This document shows positions 16,091 through 25,675 of a stretch of 64,000 bases of DNA, piece after piece. Within the stretch, counting starts at the first letter, position 1; the number at the start of each line of letters is the position of its first letter. This DNA comes from Gilliamella sp. N-G2 (lineage in GTDB: Bacteria; Pseudomonadota; Gammaproteobacteria; Enterobacterales; Orbaceae): contig NZ_NAST01000010.1 of the NCBI RefSeq assembly GCF_002142215.1, forward strand, positions 1 through 64,000, read 5' to 3'. A model generated the notes under the pieces. The model was not told the DNA's origin. It worked only from the letters and a program-made list of their open reading frames with translations, and did no database searches. The position numbers and the translations under genes are program-made.

Positions 16091-18523
16091 ATGTCTACTC
16101 TAGACCTGACTACTGTCACACCAAGGATACAAGCACATAAAAATGCATTGATTCATATTATTAAACCACCGATTTGTGTAGAACGCGCAGAGCATTATAC
16201 CGAATCTTACCAAGAACATTTGGCTCAACCCGTGGTATTACGTCGTGCTTATGCTTTAGCCAATCACCTAAATAAAAAAACAATTTGGATAAAACATGAT
16301 GAATTAATTGTTGGTAACCAAGCCAGTTCACCAAGAGCGGCACCCATATTTCCCGAATATACTGTTGGTTGGGTTGAAAAAGAAATTGATGCATTAGGTG
16401 ATCGCCCAGGCGCAGGGTTCGAAGTGACCGAACATGACAAGGAAGTTTTATACCGAGTTTGTCCGTGGTGGCATGGTCAAACCGTACTTGATCGCTGTTA
16501 TGCGCTATTCAGTGATGAACACAAATCATTACTCGATACTGTGATGATTAAAGCTGAAGGGAATATGAATTCTGGTGATGCTCATCTTGCCGTTAACTTC
16601 CCATTTATTTTGGAAAGAGGCATTGATGGTATTATTGATAAAATTAAGGAACGTCGTAGTCGCATTAATACCAATGATTTTGATGATTTCCATAAAGATC
16701 ACTTCCTAAAAGCATCAGAAATCTCCATGCAAGCTATGAGTAAATATATTGAACGTTATGCTCAATTAGCCCGTGAAATGGCAACTAAAGAAGAACGTTC
16801 ATGGCGTAAAGATGAACTATTACAGATTGCTAAAAACTGTGAGGTTATTGCTCATAGACCACCAGAAACATTCTGGCAAGCTGTTCAATTATGCTATTTT
16901 GTCATGTTATTGTTACAAATCGAATCAAATGGTCACTCAGTATCATTTGGTCGCATGGACCAATATCTCTCTTCATGGTATGAAAAAGATGTTGAGCAAG
17001 ATAAAACATTAACTCGCGAAGCGGCAATTGAGTTATTACACAGCTGTTGGTTGAAACTGTTAGAAGTCAATAAAATCCGTTCTGGTTCACACTCTAAAAG
17101 CTCAGCCGGTAGCCCAATGTATCAAAACGTGACAATTGGTGGGCAAAAACTGGTCGAGGATGTGCCTGTTGATGCAGTAAACTCATTATCTTATGCTATT
17201 TTAGAGTCTTGTGGACGTTTAAAATCCACCCAACCTAACTTAAGTGTCCGTTATCATGCCGGAATGAGTGATGACTTTTTAGATGTTTGCATACAAGTTA
17301 TCCGTTGTGGCTTTGGTATGCCGGCGTTTAATAATGATGAAATCGTTATTCCTGAATTTATTAAACTCGGTGTCGAACGCCAAGATGCTTATGAATATTC
17401 AGCAATCGGTTGTATTGAAACAGCAGTACCGGGTAAATGGGGTTATCGCTGTACAGGAATGAGCTTTATTAACTTTGCACGTGTGACATTAGCGACATTA
17501 GAAGGTGGTAAAGATGCAACCAGTGGTGTGGTTTATTTACCACAAGAACAAGCCTTAAGTAAAAATAACTTCAAAAGTTTTGACGAAGTCAAAGCACAGT
17601 GGGATAAACAAATTCGCTACTATACGCGAAAATCAATCGAAATTGAGTATGTAATTGATACTATCCTAGAAGAAAATGCTCACGACATTATCTGCTCAGT
17701 ATTAGTCGATGATTGTATCGAACGCGGTAAAACCCTTAAACAAGGTGGCGCGAAATATGATTGGGTATCCGGTTTACAAGTCGGACTGGCTAATACCACT
17801 AACAGCTTTGAAGCGGTTAAAAAATTGATTTTTGATGAGCACACCATCAAACAGTCCGATTTAGCTAAAGCATTAGCGGAAAACTTTGCAGGTTCTGCGG
17901 GTGAACAATTACGTCAACGTCTACTCAATGGTGCACCAAAATATGGTAATGATAATGATGAAGTAGATTATCTTTTAGCTGAACTATATAACTACTATAT
18001 TGATGAGTTAAAAAATTATCGCAACCCTCGCTATGGCCGTGGCCCAATTGGTGGTACTTATTATGCTGGTACTTCCTCTATCTCTGCCAATGTGCCATTT
18101 GGTGCCCAAACTGCGGCAACACCAGATGGTCGTAAAGCATGGACACCGTTAGCCGAAGGTGCCAGCCCTTCATCCGGTACAGATACCTTAGGACCAACAG
18201 CAGTATTTAACTCATTAGGTAAATTACCAACGGATAAAATTCTTGGTGGCGTGCTGTTAAACCAAAAACTCAACCCATCCACTTTAGACAATCCGCGTGA
18301 TAAGTTAAAACTGATGATGATGTTAAGAACATTCTTTGAAGTGCATAAAGGATGGCATGTTCAATATAATGTTGTTTCACGTGATACATTACTTGCAGCG
18401 AAAGCGCATCCGGATCAATATCGTGACTTAGTTGTCCGTGTTGCTGGTTATTCAGCATTCTTTACTGCCTTATCACCTGATACTCAGGATGATATTATCG
18501 CCAGAACAGAACACGTTATCTAA
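16091..18523 (+). CDS. ybiW: glycyl radical enzyme YbiW (PflF)
   Basis: Oxygen-sensitive glycyl radical enzyme of the PFL2/diol-dehydratase branch. The 810 residues match E. coli YbiW as I recall it, with near-identical stretches such as GRGPIGGTYYAGTSSISANV. The catalytic Cys/Glu are C441 and E443 in GCIETAV. The radical glycine is G786 in RVAGYS near the C-terminus. My recollection is that E. coli YbiW has recently been linked to ring opening of 1,5-anhydroglucitol 6-phosphate, feeding a fructose-6-phosphate-type aldolase. I hold this with moderate confidence, and no such aldolase gene is adjacent here. AGGAGA precedes the ATG. The CRP site and the absolute anaerobic requirement suggest use in a low-oxygen gut. 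Confidence 0.93.
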   Translation: MSTLDLTTVTPRIQAHKNALIHIIKPPICVERAEHYTESYQEHLAQPVVLRRAYALANHLNKKTIWIKHDELIVGNQASSPRAAPIFPEYTVGWVEKEIDALGDRPGAGFEVTEHDKEVLYRVCPWWHGQTVLDRCYALFSDEHKSLLDTVMIKAEGNMNSGDAHLAVNFPFILERGIDGIIDKIKERRSRINTNDFDDFHKDHFLKASEISMQAMSKYIERYAQLAREMATKEERSWRKDELLQIAKNCEVIAHRPPETFWQAVQLCYFVMLLLQIESNGHSVSFGRMDQYLSSWYEKDVEQDKTLTREAAIELLHSCWLKLLEVNKIRSGSHSKSSAGSPMYQNVTIGGQKLVEDVPVDAVNSLSYAILESCGRLKSTQPNLSVRYHAGMSDDFLDVCIQVIRCGFGMPAFNNDEIVIPEFIKLGVERQDAYEYSAIGCIETAVPGKWGYRCTGMSFINFARVTLATLEGGKDATSGVVYLPQEQALSKNNFKSFDEVKAQWDKQIRYYTRKSIEIEYVIDTILEENAHDIICSVLVDDCIERGKTLKQGGAKYDWVSGLQVGLANTTNSFEAVKKLIFDEHTIKQSDLAKALAENFAGSAGEQLRQRLLNGAPKYGNDNDEVDYLLAELYNYYIDELKNYRNPRYGRGPIGGTYYAGTSSISANVPFGAQTAATPDGRKAWTPLAEGASPSSGTDTLGPTAVFNSLGKLPTDKILGGVLLNQKLNPSTLDNPRDKLKLMMMLRTFFEVHKGWHVQYNVVSRDTLLAAKAHPDQYRDLVVRVAGYSAFFTALSPDTQDDIIARTEHVI

Positions 18524-18554
18524 TTAATAGCTAATTTATAAACCTCAGAAATTT

Positions 18555-18581
18555 AAAGACCTACTCTTGTAGGTCTTTTTT
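18555..18581 (+). terminator. terminator of ybiYW
   Basis: A perfect 10-base-pair stem AAAGACCTAC/GTAGGTCTTT around TCTT (18555-18578) continues into a T-run. It lies 31 bases after the ybiW stop. Confidence 0.9.
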
Positions 18582-18615
18582 ATCGTTTAATCATCAATAT
18601 AAATTTAAGATAAAA

Positions 18616-19482
18616 TTATTTTGTCACAACCGGTTGGATCCACATTTGCTTATTTTTAAAATCAATTTTAACTCTGTTTTTACTTAAAAAGTCAGCGCCT
18701 AATAATCCGTCAGATTGAAATTCATTAGGAAATGAATCAATTATTATTGGCAGAACGCTATCATTCGCGACATTATTCACATCAAGTGATATAGATTTAA
18801 AATTATCTTCAGGATCGCTTATTTTTATTGATTCTGGTGAAAGTGATTGTTCTTTGATAAGTGATACCGTTGCCCCGGTATCTAAAACCATTTTATAATT
18901 CTTGATACCGTCAGACAGAGTTACGACCAAACCTTCATCATTTAAATCAAAGGGGATAGCAACCCAATTTGGATTTAAGTCGGTTGAAGTATCATCGGAT
19001 ATTGTTAAATTACTTTCAGGATAATTGATAGTTAATACATAATTATCAAACAATTTAAGGCCAATAACAGCTTTAAATGCACTGCTATCCTCACTATTAT
19101 CATTATCCATCGGATCACTCGAAATAAATAATCCCCAGTCTTTATATTCAACCACTTGCACATTATTAAAGATAAAAGAATTTAATTCTAACTTGTTGAC
19201 AATAAATGATTTAAGTTCTGTGACACCCCCAGAAAGATCAATTGTTTTGATTTTTTCAGAGTTTTCCGTTTTATTAGGAATCTTATTAATTAAATCCATG
19301 GGTAGATGTAAAGCTATTTTCGAACCGGTATCCAAGGTCATGGTAATTTTTTCACTTTGAAAATCCATCATGATTAAAGGTAAATTATATTTGTCATCAA
19401 AATTTAGATCCCAAGTGACTTCAGCACTTTGTGCAAAGTGACAGATAAACAACATGATTAGAACTAATATTTTTTTATTCAT
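18616..19482 (-). CDS. secreted protein with two retropepsin-like aspartic protease lobes
   Basis: The 288-residue protein has a signal peptide (MNKKILVLIMLFICHFAQSA) and an internal repeat of the aspartic-protease half-domain. Lobe 1 has LDTGSKIALHL with D51 and a later AVIGLKLFDNY. Lobe 2 has LDTGATVSLI with D201 and a later GLLGADFLSKN. In retroviral-type proteases one such lobe forms a homodimer; in pepsins two lobes lie in one chain. Here both catalytic Asp-Thr-Gly motifs and both hydrophobic-Gly motifs are intact in one short chain, so a single chain could form a complete active site. The likely location is the periplasm. Substrate unknown. It is a lone gene on the minus strand, convergent with ybiW. 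Confidence 0.75.
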   Translation of the reverse strand: MNKKILVLIMLFICHFAQSAEVTWDLNFDDKYNLPLIMMDFQSEKITMTLDTGSKIALHLPMDLINKIPNKTENSEKIKTIDLSGGVTELKSFIVNKLELNSFIFNNVQVVEYKDWGLFISSDPMDNDNSEDSSAFKAVIGLKLFDNYVLTINYPESNLTISDDTSTDLNPNWVAIPFDLNDEGLVVTLSDGIKNYKMVLDTGATVSLIKEQSLSPESIKISDPEDNFKSISLDVNNVANDSVLPIIIDSFPNEFQSDGLLGADFLSKNRVKIDFKNKQMWIQPVVTK

Positions 19483-19879
19483 TGAACTATCCTCATTGTA
19501 TTCTCATTCCCAATATATCTTTTCGACTCGAAATTATTAATAATGCTTATTATTGATCCTTTATTTTTTAGCCATTTTAATCGTTTTTAATTGATATGCC
19601 ACAATACAATTTCTATATCGTGACTTTTGTGTTTGTTGCCACTGATTATTAATTGTTTTTTGAGGTAGGAACAACAGAAACAGTAAATAAGATTAATCCC
19701 AAAATAAAATCGAATTTATATATCTATCCAAAAACCGATAGGCATCTTTTTTGTTTTGCCACTTTTATAATGACAAATGCCATGTAATTCATTACTATCT
19801 TTACTTACGTGTTTATATCGATATTGATATATGGATATGGCGATTTTATAAAAGATGAGTATGTTTATAACAGGTAATT
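19483..19879. other. 397-base divergent intergenic region
   Basis: Separates the aspartic-protease gene (minus) from the yciT-like gene (plus), so it must hold promoters for both. A TATAAT at 19766-19771 lacks a convincing -35 element. No ORF, hairpin terminator or clear operator was seen. Confidence 0.5.
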
Positions 19880-20635
19880 ATGCTGTATTTAATGAATGAA
19901 CGACAACAAGAGATTATTTATAAAGTTAATGAACTCAATCAAGTTAGTGTCAATGATTTAGCTGAACAATTTAATGTTTCTGTTGTGACCATTCGTCATG
20001 ATCTTAATTTTTTGGAACAAAACGGTTATTTAAAACGAGAACATGGTTATGCCGTTGCAGTAGATAGTGATAATCTCGATGCTCGTATGAAAATCAAGTT
20101 CCCACTGAAACAAAAAATAGCCGAATATGCAGCGTCACTTGTCAATAATGATGAGCACATTTTTATTGAGGGTGGAAGTACCAATGCCCTACTCGCCAGA
20201 CATTTAGCCTATACTCGCCGTATAACTTTAATAACATCCAGTTATTACATTGCTCAACTATTGAAAAATAACGATTTAAAAGTAATTTTGATTGGTGGCG
20301 AATATCAAAAAAATAGTGAAAGTGTAGTCGGTGAGTTAGCTTGTCTAGCAATAAAACATTTACATTTTGATAAAGCTTTTATCGGTATTGATGGATTTTT
20401 ACCCTCCACTGGTTTTTCCGGCCGAAACAAAATGCGTACAGAATTAGTTAATACCATTTTAACTAAACCAAGTGAAAACATTATTATCACGGATTCATCA
20501 AAATTTGGTCAAAAACAACCATATCAACTATCACCACTCGAAGCCATTCATCGGGTAATCACTGATCAGACAATTAAAATTGAAGATGAAAAGTATCTAA
20601 CCGCGAAAAATATTATTGTTGATAAAGTTGTGTAA
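19880..20635 (+). CDS. yciT: DeoR-family transcriptional regulator, YciT-like
   Basis: The 251-residue regulator has an N-terminal winged HTH (VNDLAEQFNVSVVTIRHDLN, about residues 24-43) and a DeoR C-terminal sugar-phosphate-sensing domain (IFIEGGSTNALLARHLA, FIGIDGF, ITDSSKFG). The segment LKREHGYAVAVDS and the C-terminal half closely resemble E. coli YciT as I recall it. AGG lies before the ATG at 19880; a second in-frame ATG at 19892 is also possible. It stands alone, so its targets cannot be read from context. DeoR regulators usually bind phosphorylated sugars. Confidence 0.8.
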   Translation: MLYLMNERQQEIIYKVNELNQVSVNDLAEQFNVSVVTIRHDLNFLEQNGYLKREHGYAVAVDSDNLDARMKIKFPLKQKIAEYAASLVNNDEHIFIEGGSTNALLARHLAYTRRITLITSSYYIAQLLKNNDLKVILIGGEYQKNSESVVGELACLAIKHLHFDKAFIGIDGFLPSTGFSGRNKMRTELVNTILTKPSENIIITDSSKFGQKQPYQLSPLEAIHRVITDQTIKIEDEKYLTAKNIIVDKVV

Positions 20636-20969
20636 TTAACCATAAATCATGTTAACTAACGCTAGTTTTGTTAAAAGATTAATTTAAAATCAACCCAATC
20701 TCTACATCATCCCCCTTTTCTCGAACTTTTTTTGATAATTATTTTGAATAATTTGTTTACTTGGTATTTATTTTAGATTAATTAAGCCAACTATTTCTTC
20801 TTAATAAACACCAGAAGGAGGTAAAAACTCCTTAATTATTTTTACAGAAATATCAAATAATCAGTGTTTAAAATCTTCAAGAGTATTTAAGGAAAAAGTG
20901 TAACTACTTAAACTTGACACTGCTTTAAAATCGGTGGACGATATAACAATTCAATTTTGCTAATTTGAT
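20636..20969. other. 334-base intergenic region before glnD
   Basis: Holds a short 6-base-pair hairpin (AAGGAG 20815-20820 with CTCCTT 20828-20833) followed by AATTATTTTT, perhaps a weak terminator. It also has a perfect -35 hexamer TTGACA at 20914-20919, but the nearest TATAAC (20942) is 22 bases away, too far for a standard promoter. No gene seen. Confidence 0.45.
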
Positions 20970-23633
20970 ATGATAACTATGACTGATGCGCATTTGTTTT
21001 ATTCTATCTCTCCGCTTGATTTTAGTGATGAACAAATAACTGTCCCCTATCTAAAACAGCAACTAAATGCGTTTCAACAATGGTCAGTGACTCAGTTTAA
21101 AAATAACGCCGATATTGATGACTTGGTTCATCTGCGCAGTCATTTTATTGATCAGCTACTTCAACGATTATGGCATTATTATCAAATCCCCGAACAAGTT
21201 TCATCGCTGTTTAAAAAAAATCGCATTGCTCTGATTGCAGTTGGTGGTTATGGTCGAACAGAACTTCATCCATTATCCGATATTGATATTTTGATACTAA
21301 GTGATAACTCACTAACCAAAGAACTGGAAAAACAAATTGGTGATTTAGTCCGTCTACTTTGGGATCTGCATTTTGATATTGGCCACAGCGTTAGAACGTT
21401 AAAAACCTGCTTGCAAGAAGCTAAAAATGATATCACTATCATGACAAACTTAATTGAATCAAGATTAATTGCCGGAAGTGAGTCATTACTTAATAAGCTC
21501 CGCAGTGAAATTTTTAGCGATAAAATCTGGCCTTCTCCAGCTTTTTATCAAGCCAAAATGCAGGAGCAACAAGAAAGACACCAACAATATCACAGCACTA
21601 CCTATAATTTAGAGCCAGATCTAAAAAATAGTCCAGGTGGTTTACGTGATATGCAAATCATCCAATGGGTTGCAATCCGACATTTTGGTGGAGAGTTTTT
21701 AAAAAAAATTGCCCAGTTTGACTATTTAACGCCAGAAGAAGTGGCCGAATTTAAGACTTGTCGTAAATTTTTATGGCGCATGCGCTTTGCGCTTCACTGC
21801 GTTATCAACCGCTATGACAATCGTTTGTTATTCGATCGTCAACTAAGTATCGCTAAAATGTTAGGCTATAGTGGTGAAGGTAATACACCGGTTGAAAATA
21901 TGATGCATGATTATTATCGTGTTGCGCATAATATTACCGAACTCAACCAAATGCTTTTACAACTATTTGATGAGTCATTATTAAAACGTTATTCATCACA
22001 AAACACCTATGATATTGATCAACATTTTCAAGTTAGGGACAACCTAATTGATGTTAAACACAACAGCGTGTTTAATGATAATCCTCTTATGATCCTTAAT
22101 CTGTTTTATACAATTTTGCTTAATCCGCAAGTTACAGGATTATATTCGAATACGATCAGGCAACTTCGTTCTGCAAGGCGAAAACTCACTTATTTACTTA
22201 GTGAAATACCAGAAGCAAGAACATTGTTTATGAAAATAATCAAACATCCAGATGCAATTAAAAAAGCCATTTTGCCAATGCATCGATATGGTATTTTGGC
22301 GGTATATATACCTGGTTGGCAACAAATCTCAGGCATGATGCAATTTGATCTGTTTCATGCTTATACGGTCGACGAACATACTATTCGCTTATTGCTAGAA
22401 CTCGACCGTTTAAAAACCGAAGTGGGTAAAGAAAAACATCCTAATAGTTCAACAGTATTTGCCAAGCTATCTAAACCTGAATTACTGGTAATAACGGGAT
22501 TATTCCATGATATTGGCAAAGGTCGAGATGGTGATCACTCGGAAATAGGCGCTAAATTAGTCGAATCTTTCTGTCAATTACATGAACTCGATGCGAAAGA
22601 TACCGATTTGATTGTTTGGTTAGTTCGTTATCATTTATTGATGTCGGTAACTGCGCAAAGTCGAGATCTCCAAGATCCCGATGTTATTCGCGAATTTATT
22701 CAATTAGTAAAAAGCAAACGCCGTTTACATTATTTACTCTGTTTAACTGTTGCCGATGTTTGTGCCACTAATGAAACCTTATGGAATAGTTGGAAACAGA
22801 GCTTAATGCGTGAGCTCTACTTAACCGCTAAACGATCATTTGATTCTGGTATTCATCAAATACCAGAACAACGAAGTGTTGCTCGTCAACATAAACAGCA
22901 AGCACTAACTGAATTGCTGGCACAGAATTACGACGAGCAAATGATAAAAAAACTTTGGCAAGATTATCGTGTCGATTACTTTTTGCGCTATAGCGCTGAA
23001 CAGATCGTTTGGCACGCTCAACTATTATTAAATCATGATTTGAGTCAAACATTAGTTTCGATTAATCCCAATCCATATCATGGTGGTACTGAAATCATCA
23101 TCTACTCATCTGATAGGCCTTTTTTATTTGCTGCAGCATGTAATGCGTTAAGTATGTTAAATTTGAGTATTCATGATGCATTGATTATTACTAATAAAAA
23201 TGGATTCGCATTAGATACCTTTATTGTGCTTGAACCTAATGGGCAAATTGTGCCAGAAAATCGACATCAAGATATTATCCATGCACTGAATAAAGTACTA
23301 CATCAATCTATCTACAAAGGTGTAACAATAAAACCCGCTAAACAGCGACTACGTTCGTTTTCTGTACCAACACAAGTCAACTTTATTTCGTCATTTAACG
23401 AAAATCAAACTTATATGGAACTCATTGCCCTTGATAAACCGGGTTTACTTGCTTGCGTTGGCGAAGTGTTTGCAAAATTAGACTTATCGCTAAGCAGTGC
23501 TAAAATAGCTACAATTGGCGAACATATTGAAGATCTGTTTATTCTAACCGATAAACACAATAAAGCCCTTGATGATAACACCTGTCAAAAACTAACCGAG
23601 TCGATAGTTAAGGCTATTGATTCAATAAATTAA
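20970..23633 (+). CDS. glnD: bifunctional uridylyltransferase/uridylyl-removing enzyme (PII)
   Basis: Senses glutamine and modifies PII proteins (GlnB/GlnK) to control nitrogen metabolism. The 887-residue protein has the nucleotidyltransferase motif GGYGRTELHPLSDIDIL (residues 92-108, metal ligands D104/D106), a GlnD helical linker with SPGGLRDMQ, an HD domain for UMP removal (LFHDIGKGRDGDHSE near 511-525) and two C-terminal ACT domains for glutamine (from about 705 and 810). All catalytic motifs look intact. ATGs at 20970 and 20979 both lack a strong ribosome site. An AEC transporter gene follows after 26 bases and is probably co-transcribed. Confidence 0.96.
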   Translation: MITMTDAHLFYSISPLDFSDEQITVPYLKQQLNAFQQWSVTQFKNNADIDDLVHLRSHFIDQLLQRLWHYYQIPEQVSSLFKKNRIALIAVGGYGRTELHPLSDIDILILSDNSLTKELEKQIGDLVRLLWDLHFDIGHSVRTLKTCLQEAKNDITIMTNLIESRLIAGSESLLNKLRSEIFSDKIWPSPAFYQAKMQEQQERHQQYHSTTYNLEPDLKNSPGGLRDMQIIQWVAIRHFGGEFLKKIAQFDYLTPEEVAEFKTCRKFLWRMRFALHCVINRYDNRLLFDRQLSIAKMLGYSGEGNTPVENMMHDYYRVAHNITELNQMLLQLFDESLLKRYSSQNTYDIDQHFQVRDNLIDVKHNSVFNDNPLMILNLFYTILLNPQVTGLYSNTIRQLRSARRKLTYLLSEIPEARTLFMKIIKHPDAIKKAILPMHRYGILAVYIPGWQQISGMMQFDLFHAYTVDEHTIRLLLELDRLKTEVGKEKHPNSSTVFAKLSKPELLVITGLFHDIGKGRDGDHSEIGAKLVESFCQLHELDAKDTDLIVWLVRYHLLMSVTAQSRDLQDPDVIREFIQLVKSKRRLHYLLCLTVADVCATNETLWNSWKQSLMRELYLTAKRSFDSGIHQIPEQRSVARQHKQQALTELLAQNYDEQMIKKLWQDYRVDYFLRYSAEQIVWHAQLLLNHDLSQTLVSINPNPYHGGTEIIIYSSDRPFLFAAACNALSMLNLSIHDALIITNKNGFALDTFIVLEPNGQIVPENRHQDIIHALNKVLHQSIYKGVTIKPAKQRLRSFSVPTQVNFISSFNENQTYMELIALDKPGLLACVGEVFAKLDLSLSSAKIATIGEHIEDLFILTDKHNKALDDNTCQKLTESIVKAIDSIN

Positions 23634-23659
23634 TCAACCAAAAAGTTAAAGTTAAAATT

Positions 23660-24583
23660 ATGCAATTTTTCCTTATTTTGTTTCCTATTTTTTGTATTTT
23701 TATTGTTGGATTTATTGGTCAAAAGATTCTTAATTTTGATGTCGCTAATCTTTCAAAAATGTCGCTATATGTGTTATCGCCCTTTTTGGCATTTAAAACA
23801 TTTTATACGCATACCTTAACCAGCGATTATTTAATCTATATTGCTTATCTCATTGGTCTCTGTTTTTCCTTAGTAGTTATTGTCAGCGTCTGGTCAATGA
23901 TAATGAAATATTCTGTCAAACAACGCTGTGCAATGATTTTGAGTTCGTGTTTTATGAACAATGGTAATTATGGTACACCTGTATTATTGGTTTTTTTTGG
24001 CACGATCGGTTTTGATCTAGGTGTCATAATGATGGTGTTACAACAATTTGTTATGAGCACTGTTGGCATCTATTATGCAGCCAAAGGTAGCACACATAGT
24101 GATATTGTCAGTCAAAAAGATGTCATTAACAAAGTAATTAGAATGCCGGTTGCCTATGGTGCCTTTGCTGGTATTCTTTTCCAACTGTGTCAAATACCAT
24201 TATCAAAATCGATTATGACTTCGATTAGTATGATCGGTGATTCTTCCATTGTGATAATTATGATTATTTTGGGCATGCAATTGGCCAAAATCAAAATTAA
24301 ACAACTTGATTATCCAAAACTTTCTTTTGCTTTAGTAACGAGGATGGTTATATCACCGCTGGTCGCTTATGCAATGGTCTATTTTATGCCTATTACTCCA
24401 ATGGCAAAACAAATCCTTATTGTTCTAGCAGCAATGCCAAGTGCTGCCAATACCACACTAATGTCAGTTCAATTTGATACTAACCCAGCACTGGTATCAA
24501 GTGCTACTTTAGTCAGTACTTTATTGAGTTTAATTACACTACCAATCGTTCTCTCTTTGGTTGGTGCACCAATTCCCTTTTAA
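23660..24583 (+). CDS. AEC-family (auxin efflux carrier-like) transporter
   Basis: Integral membrane protein of 307 residues with about ten hydrophobic helices in two five-helix halves. AEC features are FLAFKTFYT in the first half, the NNGNYGTPVLL segment after helix 4, and AAMPSAANTTLMSVQF near helix 9. Bacterial AEC proteins mostly move organic acids such as malate. The substrate here is unknown. It lies 26 bases after glnD without a terminator between them. Confidence 0.9.
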   Translation: MQFFLILFPIFCIFIVGFIGQKILNFDVANLSKMSLYVLSPFLAFKTFYTHTLTSDYLIYIAYLIGLCFSLVVIVSVWSMIMKYSVKQRCAMILSSCFMNNGNYGTPVLLVFFGTIGFDLGVIMMVLQQFVMSTVGIYYAAKGSTHSDIVSQKDVINKVIRMPVAYGAFAGILFQLCQIPLSKSIMTSISMIGDSSIVIIMIILGMQLAKIKIKQLDYPKLSFALVTRMVISPLVAYAMVYFMPITPMAKQILIVLAAMPSAANTTLMSVQFDTNPALVSSATLVSTLLSLITLPIVLSLVGAPIPF

Positions 24584-24622
24584 ATAGAAGCGATGCATCA
24601 TAGATACTTTAAAATCTGCTAG

Positions 24623-24655
24623 CTAAATCCTGATTAAACGTCAGGATTTAGTTTT
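24623..24655. terminator. strong terminator between convergent genes
   Basis: A perfect 11-base-pair stem CTAAATCCTGA (24623-24633) and TCAGGATTTAG (24641-24651) around TTAAACG is followed by TTTT on the plus strand. It ends the glnD/AEC transcript and may also serve the HD gene on the minus strand. Confidence 0.85.
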
Positions 24656-24663
24656 GATAAAAC

Positions 24664-25332
24664 TTAATCGTTACTCAGCCACTCTTGCTCAAATTGACTA
24701 ACAAATTCAACTAAAATTTTATGCCGTTGTTCAGCAATCTGTTTAGCTGTGTCAGTATTCATCATATCTTTAAGTAAAAATAACTTTTCATAGAAGTGAT
24801 TAATTACTGTATTTGGCTGTTTGTAATTGTCTTCATTAAGTTGCATTCTAGGTGGAATGTTTGGATCGTGCATAATATTATGCTTATTACCACCATAATA
24901 AAAAGTACGGCCAATACCTATTGCGCCAATAGCATCAAGACGATCAGCATCTTGAACTATTTGTCCTTCCAAAGATAACTCGTTTTTTTGTGAAAGATTT
25001 TTCCGATAAGACATATTTTCGATAATAGCAAAAATAGCATTAATCTCGTTAGTGGTTACCTTTAATAATTGCAGATAATCACGCAATTCAATTATTGCTT
25101 TATCAACATTCTCAACCACTTTCTCATCAATGACATCATGTAAGTAAGCGCTCATCAATACAATAAATGCATTTGCTTGTAGCTGATCATTAAGGATTTT
25201 TTCGGCTAATTTTACAACTCGTTCAATATGCGCCATATCATGGCCGGAAAAATCATGTGAAAGCTTTTGTTGAACAAATAGTTTAATCGAATTAAGAATT
25301 AGTTGTTGTTGGGCAGTTATTCGGTTGGTCAT
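24664..25332 (-). CDS. HD-domain phosphohydrolase (YedJ/YpgQ-like)
   Basis: The 222-residue cytosolic protein has the HD metal-binding set: H in SGHDMAHIERV, the HD pair in SAYLHDV, and the D in VQDADRLDAIGAIGIGRTF. Relatives include E. coli YedJ and Bacillus YpgQ; the latter is a metal-dependent nucleotide pyrophosphohydrolase. The exact substrate cannot be told from sequence. It is a single gene, convergent with the AEC transporter, and its ribosome site is weak. Confidence 0.85.
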   Translation of the reverse strand: MTNRITAQQQLILNSIKLFVQQKLSHDFSGHDMAHIERVVKLAEKILNDQLQANAFIVLMSAYLHDVIDEKVVENVDKAIIELRDYLQLLKVTTNEINAIFAIIENMSYRKNLSQKNELSLEGQIVQDADRLDAIGAIGIGRTFYYGGNKHNIMHDPNIPPRMQLNEDNYKQPNTVINHFYEKLFLLKDMMNTDTAKQIAEQRHKILVEFVSQFEQEWLSND

Positions 25333-25599
25333 TTTATTAGGCTTAATTAAAAATGGTAATGATAGATTATATTTTATCGAAATATTATGTATATTACCGC
25401 AGTTAAAATCTAATCGCTATTGATGGTTTTAATTAGCACTTTATCAGCTAGATATTTATTCTTGCATAAAACCAATAAAATCAATTTAAAATAAGTTAAA
25501 AATCATATTTAACATCTTTATTGATGATTATTTGCGCTAATTTACCAAAAAATTCCTTGCATTTAATGTTTTTTTTATATTTTTTTTAATTTCTTTCGA

Positions 25600-25628
25600 T
25601 TGTTTTCACTAATTCCGAAAGGTAGAAT
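25600..25628 (+). promoter_or_regulatory. sigma-70 promoter of mprF
   Basis: TTGTTT (25600-25605) and TAGAAT (25623-25628) are separated by 17 bases, which places the transcript start near 25635, about 40 bases before the mprF GTG. The remaining 250 or so bases upstream, toward the HD gene, show no gene. Confidence 0.6.
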
Positions 25629-25675
25629 GCTCTAATCACAATTTATTATCAATGCAAATAACTGGAGTTGATTAA

